Of a DNA stretch of 5,404 bases, positions 1 to 3,957 are shown one piece after another. Position 1 is the first letter of the stretch; each line of letters opens with the position of its first letter. Made by a program: the position numbers and the translations under genes. The stretch is taken from contig JAUSPR010000049.1 of NCBI GenBank assembly GCA_030655715.1, forward strand, positions 1 through 5,404, read 5' to 3'. The notes beneath the pieces are model-generated. The model worked only from the letters and a program-made list of their open reading frames with translations, was not told the DNA's origin and made no database searches. The stretch comes from Thermoplasmata archaeon. GTDB taxonomy: Archaea > Thermoplasmatota > Thermoplasmata > SG8-5.

Positions 1-1038
1 CTGCCAAATGGCGAGCGCGTCCCCGGAGACCCCAAGTACGTCCTGGAGAAGGTAGTTAAAAAGGCTGCTGACATGGGTTACGAATTCAACACCGGGCCGG
101 AATGCGAGTTCTTCCTTTTTAAGATAATTGACGGCCAGATAACTACGATACCCAATGATAACGGTGGTTACTTTGACCTTTCACCACTTGATTTAGCTGA
201 AAATGTAAGAGAGGATATTTGCTCGACGTTGGAGAAACTTGGCTTTCAGGTTTATACCTCTCATCACGAATGTGCATCGGGCCAGCATGAAATCAATTTC
301 AATTATGCAGATGCAATTACCACAGCGGACAGGGTCGTGACACTTAGATATGTTGCCAAAGTCATTGCCCATAAATATAATCTGCATGCAACATTCATGC
401 CAAAGCCGATTTACGGTGTGAATGGCACAGGAATGCACACCCACCAGTCTCTTTTCTCCCATGGTAAGAATGTATTCCATGACCCATCTGCAAAGAATGA
501 ATTGAGCGAAACTGCAATGTACTACATGGGCGGCCTTCTGAAATATTCGAAGGAAATGGCTGCAATCCTCAATTCCAAGGTCAATTCGTACAAGAGGCTA
601 GTACCGGGTTACGAGGCTCCAACCTATATTGCATGGTCGACCGAGAACCGGAGTGCGCTCATACGCATTCCGGCCAAGCGTGGAAAATCTACAAGAGTCG
701 AATTGAGAAATCCCGACCCAGCTGGCAATCCCTATCTCCAATTCGCAGTTATGCTGGCTGCAGGATTGAAAGGAATAGAGAACAAGATTGAACCTCCGGA
801 ACCAGTCCAGAAGGACATATATTCACTCACTCAGAGAGAGAGGGAACTGTACAAGATTGATACATTACCATCCAACTTGGGTCATGCCCTCTCATTCATG
901 CAAAAAAGCGAACTCATGCTGGAAACCCTGGGGCCACATATATTTGAGAATTTCTTGTATATTCAAACACGGGACTGGAACGAGTACCGGACACAGGTAA
1001 CAAAATGGGAGATTGACAAGTACTTGAGTGTCATTTGA
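1..1038 (+). CDS. glnA: Glutamine synthetase type I (alpha subtype), 5' end missing
   Basis: Makes glutamine from glutamate, ammonia and ATP in the cytoplasm; type I enzymes are dodecamers. The frame is open from base 1, so the gene starts before the window; 345 residues are visible against about 440 for the family, so about 100 N-terminal residues (most of the beta-grasp domain) are absent. Visible motifs, numbered from base 1: GPECEFFLF at 32-40 (metal Glu 34 and 36), ECASGQHEI at 90-98 (Glu 90 and 97), MPKP at 133-136, NGTGMHTH at 141-148 (metal His 146), NSYKRLVPGYEAP at 195-207 (substrate Arg 199, flap Glu 205), NRSALIRIP at 216-224, and STRVELRNPDP at 230-240. The C-terminal part (KDIYSLTQRERE, then RTQVTKWE near the end) resembles the Bacillus-like alpha subtype. 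The NLYDLP adenylylation site and the beta-subtype insertion are not present, so control by adenylylation is unlikely. The stop is TGA at 1036-1038. The gene converges on birA and is not part of the pyc operon. Confidence 0.96.
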   Translation: MPNGERVPGDPKYVLEKVVKKAADMGYEFNTGPECEFFLFKIIDGQITTIPNDNGGYFDLSPLDLAENVREDICSTLEKLGFQVYTSHHECASGQHEINFNYADAITTADRVVTLRYVAKVIAHKYNLHATFMPKPIYGVNGTGMHTHQSLFSHGKNVFHDPSAKNELSETAMYYMGGLLKYSKEMAAILNSKVNSYKRLVPGYEAPTYIAWSTENRSALIRIPAKRGKSTRVELRNPDPAGNPYLQFAVMLAAGLKGIENKIEPPEPVQKDIYSLTQRERELYKIDTLPSNLGHALSFMQKSELMLETLGPHIFENFLYIQTRDWNEYRTQVTKWEIDKYLSVI

Positions 1039-1100
1039 GGTACTGACATATTTTCATTGAACCCTAATGGACAATAGGAAATTTGAGCGAATATGAGTAC
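1039..1100. other. Convergent intergenic gap between glnA and birA
   Basis: This 62-base spacer separates the ends of two genes facing each other. On the + strand it has a short TTTT run (1051-1054) about 13 bases after the glnA stop, which could help archaeal termination, but no strong hairpin or long T tract is present. A perfect 12-base palindrome, ATGAGTACTCAT, lies at 1093-1104 and covers the birA stop codon. No gene or RNA is seen here. Confidence 0.6.
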
Positions 1101-1847
1101 TCATTCCAGGTGCTCACAATCCCCAACAATCACCTTGACTATGCGTCCATCCGTATCAACAAGCAATGACCCATTCTCATCAATATCTTTGGCAATGCCA
1201 GTTATCTTTTCTTTTGGAGCATGTATTGTCACTTTTTTGCCCAGTGTTTCAGAGAGATTGCGCCAGTCTTCAAGAATTTTGTCATAATCCTTGGTTTCAA
1301 GAAGCTCTGCGCGGAAATTGAGTTCTTCCAGAATAGTGTTCTCCAGCACTTCCAATTTCACCTTTTTTCCGAATTCCTCGACCACAGAAGTGGAAACCGA
1401 GCTGAAATCATATCCTTTTTGAACGGGATTATTGACATTGATACCAATTCCTATTATGGCCAATTGCTTTTCATTTACCGTGAGAAGTTCGCCGAGAATG
1501 CCGCAGACCTTCTTTCCATTCACCAATACGTCATTTGGCCATTTCACACCTGCTTCAAGGTCATATTCCATTATAATTGCTGTTGCGACGGATGAACCTG
1601 CCATCAATGGGAGAAGCCCGAATTTCTCATTGTCAAATCCGTTCTCTGTTTCCAGAAGAACTGACATCCATAGACCGCCTTCGGGAGATTCCCATTTCCT
1701 GGTCATGCGACCTTTGCCCTGGGTCTGTACCTTTGCCGTGACAACAGTACCGGGTTCCAGGCCTTCTTCAGCCAGTTTTCTGAGGACCTCATTGGTCGAA
1801 GTTACACTCTCATATCTTATCGTCTTGAAGCCCAGTTTGCGGTTCAT
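1101..1847 (-). CDS. birA: Biotin--[carboxylase] ligase (BirA/BPL), catalytic and C-terminal domains only
   Basis: Activates biotin with ATP to biotinyl-AMP and transfers it to the lysine of a biotin carrier domain, here most plausibly PycB. The protein is 248 residues from ATG 1847. Family motifs seen: STN at 17-19, the adenylate-binding loop GKGRMTRKWESPEGG at 44-58, KWPND at 102-106 (Lys 102 is the expected catalytic lysine), CGILGE at 115-120, and GIGINVNN at 133-140. Residues ~203-246 fit the small SH3-like C-terminal domain. There is no N-terminal helix-turn-helix, so this is a monofunctional ligase, unlike the E. coli BirA repressor. An in-frame TTG at 1868 would add seven residues but would overlap the cupin gene and has no ribosome site; the ATG lies 10 bases after the cupin stop (TAG 1860-1858), with only a weak GAG ahead of it, so translation is probably coupled to the cupin. 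The loop departs from the usual GRGRxGR pattern (Lys for the first Arg, Thr for the second-last Gly). Confidence 0.94.
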   Translation of the reverse strand: MNRKLGFKTIRYESVTSTNEVLRKLAEEGLEPGTVVTAKVQTQGKGRMTRKWESPEGGLWMSVLLETENGFDNEKFGLLPLMAGSSVATAIIMEYDLEAGVKWPNDVLVNGKKVCGILGELLTVNEKQLAIIGIGINVNNPVQKGYDFSSVSTSVVEEFGKKVKLEVLENTILEELNFRAELLETKDYDKILEDWRNLSETLGKKVTIHAPKEKITGIAKDIDENGSLLVDTDGRIVKVIVGDCEHLE

Positions 1848-1857
1848 CGTATCAACT

Positions 1858-2202
1858 CTATTTTTCAAATAGTGTGAATGTCGGTGGTGTGGAAATCGTT
1901 ATGAATATTGCTTCTTCCTTGCCGATATTTTTGGCAGAGTGCTTCTCTTCGGAGTGATGGAACAGCATGTCACCTTCCTGCATTATGAATTTCTGTTCTC
2001 CCACCTTGTATTCAACCTCGCCCTTCATCATGAGCTTGAACTCCTGGCCCTTGTGTTTAAAACTATTTGTCTTTGTGCCTGGAAGTAGGTGCGTTAAATT
2101 CGCCTCCAGCTTATCTGTTTTTAAAACATTGCGGAACAAGCACCCTGATTGGCGCACATCCCTCAACGATTCCCCGGCTTTCATCAAAATTGCTTTTACC
2201 AT
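1858..2202 (-). CDS. Small single-domain cupin protein, function unknown
   Basis: A 114-residue protein with one cupin_2 beta-barrel. Residues ~36-62 (LTHLLPGTKTNSFKHKGQEF region) form cupin motif 1 and residues ~77-93 (EGDMLFHHSEEKHSAKNIG) motif 2; the ending ISTPPTF is typical of cupin domains fused to XRE-type regulators, but no helix-turn-helix is present here. Likely metal ligands are His 50, Glu 54 and His 88; the first His of the usual HxH is Phe 48, so the site is incomplete or binds metal with three ligands. The start at ATG 2202 is chosen because TAAGGAGG lies six bases before it and homology to cupins begins only after it. The same frame stays open back to 2325, but that stretch is low-quality coding sequence made of inverted repeats. 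The gene is followed 10 bases later by birA and lies downstream of pycA, suggesting a role linked to biotin or pyruvate carboxylase, possibly ligand sensing. That link is inference from position only. Confidence 0.85.
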   Translation of the reverse strand: MVKAILMKAGESLRDVRQSGCLFRNVLKTDKLEANLTHLLPGTKTNSFKHKGQEFKLMMKGEVEYKVGEQKFIMQEGDMLFHHSEEKHSAKNIGKEEAIFITISTPPTFTLFEK

Positions 2203-2208
2203 ATTATT

Positions 2209-2216
2209 CCTCCTTA
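2209..2216 (-). promoter_or_regulatory. Strong Shine-Dalgarno site of the cupin gene
   Basis: The - strand reads TAAGGAGG, then AATAAT, then ATG at 2202. This is a near-perfect match to the 3' end of 16S rRNA with ideal six-base spacing. It fixes the cupin start at 2202 and rules out the longer reading from 2325. It begins three bases after the base of a hairpin. Confidence 0.9.
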
Positions 2217-2219
2217 GAT

Positions 2220-2274
2220 GTAAACTATCAGCCCCTAAAGTGGCTGGCATTTGTTGCCAGGGCTGGAAGTTTAC
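2220..2274 (-). promoter_or_regulatory. Three-stem hairpin directly before the cupin ribosome site
   Basis: Three inverted repeats are nested around one loop. The outer stem is 7 bp (2220-2226 with 2268-2274, GTAAACT/AGTTTAC). After a 2x2 internal loop comes a 5-bp stem (2229-2233 with 2261-2265, CAGCC/GGCTG). After a one-sided 10-base bulge (2234-2243) comes a 6-bp stem (2244-2249 with 2255-2260, CTGGCA/TGCCAG) with a five-base loop. All pairs are perfect. The structure ends three bases before the Shine-Dalgarno site on the - strand transcript, which is the position expected of an expression platform or ribosome-access element. The pairing is read directly from the sequence; the regulatory role is inference. 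Confidence 0.6.
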
Positions 2275-2282
2275 GTGCGTAG

Positions 2283-2351
2283 GCCATGCACCTGAATTAT
2301 CAAAACCGATTGGCTTTGATTTCATGCGCTATATGTTGCACGGTGCATGGC
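2283..2351 (-). promoter_or_regulatory. Long compound hairpin in the cupin-birA leader
   Basis: A perfect 10-bp outer stem (2283-2292 with 2342-2351, GCCATGCACC/GGTGCATGGC) encloses an inner hairpin. The inner part has a 4-bp stem (2293-2296 with 2321-2324), a two-base bulge, and a 9-bp stem (2299-2307 with 2312-2320) closed by a four-base loop. The only non-Watson-Crick pair in the 9-bp stem is a G-U wobble when read as - strand RNA, but would be an A-C mismatch on the + strand, so the - strand is favoured as the transcribed one. Seventeen bases (2325-2341) stay unpaired on one side, and part of them can form an alternative small palindrome TGCACGGTGCA (2337-2347). Confidence 0.6.
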
Positions 2352-2386
2352 GGTCTTTCACTGTTTTACCGTATATGCCGATTTAT

Positions 2387-2406
2387 CTCAGCCCTTAAGG
2401 ACTGAG
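2387..2406 (-). promoter_or_regulatory. 20-base near-palindrome / hairpin near the leader's 5' end
   Basis: On the - strand the arms CTCAGTCC and GGGCTGAG flank TTAA, giving an 8-bp stem with a four-base loop. The single imperfect pair is a G-U wobble on the - strand. No T tract follows, so it is a poor candidate for a terminator of pycA. Because it is symmetrical around its centre and lies 15-35 bases after a possible transcription start, it may instead be an operator for a dimeric regulator. RNA hairpin and DNA operator cannot be told apart from sequence alone. Confidence 0.55.
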
Positions 2407-2442
2407 CGTTCTCGACATTTGTACAGTAATAATGTGTCTAAC

Positions 2443-2458
2443 GATATTTAAACTTAAC
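2443..2458 (-). promoter_or_regulatory. Candidate archaeal TATA box for the cupin-birA unit
   Basis: The - strand reads GTTAAG then TTTAAATA (2452-2445) then TC, matching an archaeal TATA box with a purine-containing stretch in the BRE position. Transcription would start around 2420-2424, giving a leader of about 220 bases before the cupin ATG. It lies 36 bases after the pycA stop. Archaeal TATA elements are short and AT-rich sequence produces chance matches, so confidence is moderate. Read-through from pycBA is also possible because no clear terminator separates them. Confidence 0.45.
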
Positions 2459-2487
2459 GAGCATTATTTCGTATATGTTACCTTTGA

Positions 2488-3945
2488 TTAACCTTGCTGG
2501 CTCTGGCTTGCAGCTATCACGATTTCGACCGCGGCCATTGCAGCTGCAATCTTTTTACCGTTTCCGGCTGCGGCTTTTTTCTCCTCAACATATTTAATCA
2601 CTCTTTCCATGATATTGTTGTTGGGAATGTAGCTGGTGTTGTAAATTCCAGCTTTGAAAACCGGGTCGTTCATCACGACCTCGTGGAACGGGATATTGGT
2701 CTTGACGCCACCAATCTGGAACTCCCAGAGAGCACGCTTCATTCTTTCGATTGCCCTTGGACGGTCCTCAGCCCAAACAATTAGCTTGGCACCCATGGAA
2801 TCGTAATATGGCGGGAACTGGTATCCCTGATATATTCCCGAATCAACGCGTACGCCAGGACCGGATGGCTCCGCATACCTGGTTATCTTTCCAGGACATG
2901 GCATGAACTTGTTCAACGGGTCTTCAAAATTAATCCTGCATTCGATGGAATGGCCCTTGGTTTTGATGTCTTCTTGCTTATATTCTAGTTCAAGTCCGGA
3001 AGCAACTCTCAGCTGCTCCCTGGCCAGGTCCACTCCGGTAATCATTTCGGTTATTGGATGTTCCACCTGCAATCTTGTGTTCATTTCAAGGAAGTAGAAT
3101 TTTTCATCCTTGTACATGAACTCGCAAGTTCCGGCATTATAATAGCCAGCAGTCTTTGCGGCCAGCACGGCCTGTTCGCCCATCGCCTGACGAATTTCTG
3201 CACTTATTGCCTGGCTGGGTGTTTCCTCGATGAGTTTCTGGTTCCTTCTCTGGACCGAACATTCACGATCAAAGACATGAATGAGATGCCCGTGCTTGTC
3301 GCCGATGACCTGGAACTCCACGTGATGCGGCTCGTGGATGTACTTCTCGATGAACACTGCATCGTCCCCAAAACTTGATTTGGCAAGTCTTCTAACGGAT
3401 TCAAGTGCCTTTTCCATCTCGGATTCATTCTCGACCTTGACAATTCCGATTCCTCCGCCTCCCGCGCTGGCCTTGAGCATGACAGGGTAGCCAATCTCGT
3501 GAGCTATGTTCTTTGCTCTCTCGTGATCGGATATGGCCTCTGTAACACCGGCCACAACACTAACTCCCGCTTTTATCATGCTCTTCTTGGAATCTATCTT
3601 GGAGCACATGAGCTTCATGGAATCCACTGGCGGTCCAATGAATTCAATATTGTTCTTGGCACACATCTCGGCAAAGTCAAAGTTCTCTGCCATGAAACCA
3701 TAGCCAGGGTGTATGCCGTCAGCACCAGTCTGTAGCGCGGCCTCGATTATCTTTTCCTTGACCAGATAGCTCTGCGCGGCCGGTGCCGGTCCGATGTGGA
3801 CCTTTTCGTCTGCATATCTTACGAAAAGTGCGGTTTTATCTGCATCTGAATAAACCGCAACAGTCGGAATGCCCAGTTCCTTGCAGGCCCTCATTATGCG
3901 AATGGCGATTTCACCCCTGTTGGCAATCAGAACTTTGCTTAGCAT
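2488..3945 (-). CDS. pycA: Pyruvate carboxylase subunit A (biotin carboxylase)
   Basis: Carboxylates biotin on the PycB carrier domain using ATP and bicarbonate, the first half-reaction of pyruvate carboxylase. The 485 residues contain the N-terminal domain (KVLIANRGEIAIRIMRA, 4-20), the ATP-grasp domain (~115-310) with the glycine-rich loop KASAGGGGIGI at 158-168, FDRECSVQRRNQKLIEE at 225-241, and the active-site block EMNTRLQVEHP at 287-297 (Glu 287, Asn 289, Arg 291), then the C-terminal domain with ECRIN at 335-339 (Arg 337). These match the E. coli AccC catalytic residues almost position for position. The end is longer than AccC (449): residues ~457-485 form an Ala/Lys-rich tail. The ATG lies 10 bases after the pycB stop, with GAGG overlapping the stop (3957-3954), so the two are translated together. 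Biotin carboxylases of acetyl-CoA carboxylase look very similar; the pycB neighbour decides the name. Confidence 0.95.
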   Translation of the reverse strand: MLSKVLIANRGEIAIRIMRACKELGIPTVAVYSDADKTALFVRYADEKVHIGPAPAAQSYLVKEKIIEAALQTGADGIHPGYGFMAENFDFAEMCAKNNIEFIGPPVDSMKLMCSKIDSKKSMIKAGVSVVAGVTEAISDHERAKNIAHEIGYPVMLKASAGGGGIGIVKVENESEMEKALESVRRLAKSSFGDDAVFIEKYIHEPHHVEFQVIGDKHGHLIHVFDRECSVQRRNQKLIEETPSQAISAEIRQAMGEQAVLAAKTAGYYNAGTCEFMYKDEKFYFLEMNTRLQVEHPITEMITGVDLAREQLRVASGLELEYKQEDIKTKGHSIECRINFEDPLNKFMPCPGKITRYAEPSGPGVRVDSGIYQGYQFPPYYDSMGAKLIVWAEDRPRAIERMKRALWEFQIGGVKTNIPFHEVVMNDPVFKAGIYNTSYIPNNNIMERVIKYVEEKKAAAGNGKKIAAAMAAVEIVIAASQSQQG

Positions 3946-3953
3946 CTGACTCG

Positions 3954-3957
3954 CCTC
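3954..3957 (-). promoter_or_regulatory. pycA ribosome site overlapping the pycB stop
   Basis: GAGG on the - strand uses the last two bases of the pycB TGA stop and lies eight bases before the pycA ATG at 3945. The arrangement suggests translational coupling, which would help keep the two subunits in balance. Confidence 0.55.

Larger units (their letters stand above)
2217..2424 (-). ncRNA. Putative structured 5' leader RNA of cupin-birA
   Basis: This covers most of the 285-base gap between pycA and the cupin gene. It contains no convincing coding sequence and is filled by three hairpin domains in a row (2387-2406, 2283-2351, 2220-2274), with short spacers of 35 and 8 bases, ending just before the Shine-Dalgarno site. 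The two G-U wobbles found in the stems are both compatible with the - strand as RNA. A hexamer in the first hairpin (TCCTTA, 2401-2396) is complementary to the 5' part of the ribosome site (TAAGGA, 2216-2211), which would allow an on/off switch. I do not recognise a known riboswitch consensus. The extent is set by the candidate promoter and is approximate. Confidence 0.45.

Noticed and set aside
1093..1104. Perfect 12-base palindrome ATGAGTACTCAT over the birA stop codon
   Set aside because: Short, with a four-base core common in any sequence; no flanking T tract or extension of the stem, so no function is claimed.
1866..1868. TTG as the birA start, giving 255 residues
   Set aside because: It has no ribosome site and overlaps the cupin gene; the ATG at 1847 fits family length and operon spacing better.
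2220..2274. H/ACA-type guide RNA: hairpin followed by ACA on the - strand
   Set aside because: The hairpin abuts a strong ribosome site and lacks a recognisable k-turn and a two-sided guide pocket; the ACA triplet is easily explained by chance.
2360..2400. GGCTGAGA on the - strand, matching a conserved block of the TPP riboswitch
   Set aside because: The second obligatory block (CUGAU...GCGUAGGGAA type) and the surrounding stems are absent, and the match is produced by one arm of the 20-base palindrome.
2387..2406. Intrinsic terminator for pycBA
   Set aside because: The hairpin is 80 bases after the pycA stop and is followed by ATAAAT rather than a T tract on the - strand.
2203..2487. A tRNA gene in the intergenic gap
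   Set aside because: No cloverleaf could be formed and no T-arm GGTTCRANTCC-like block or acceptor stem of seven pairs in the right spacing was found on either strand.
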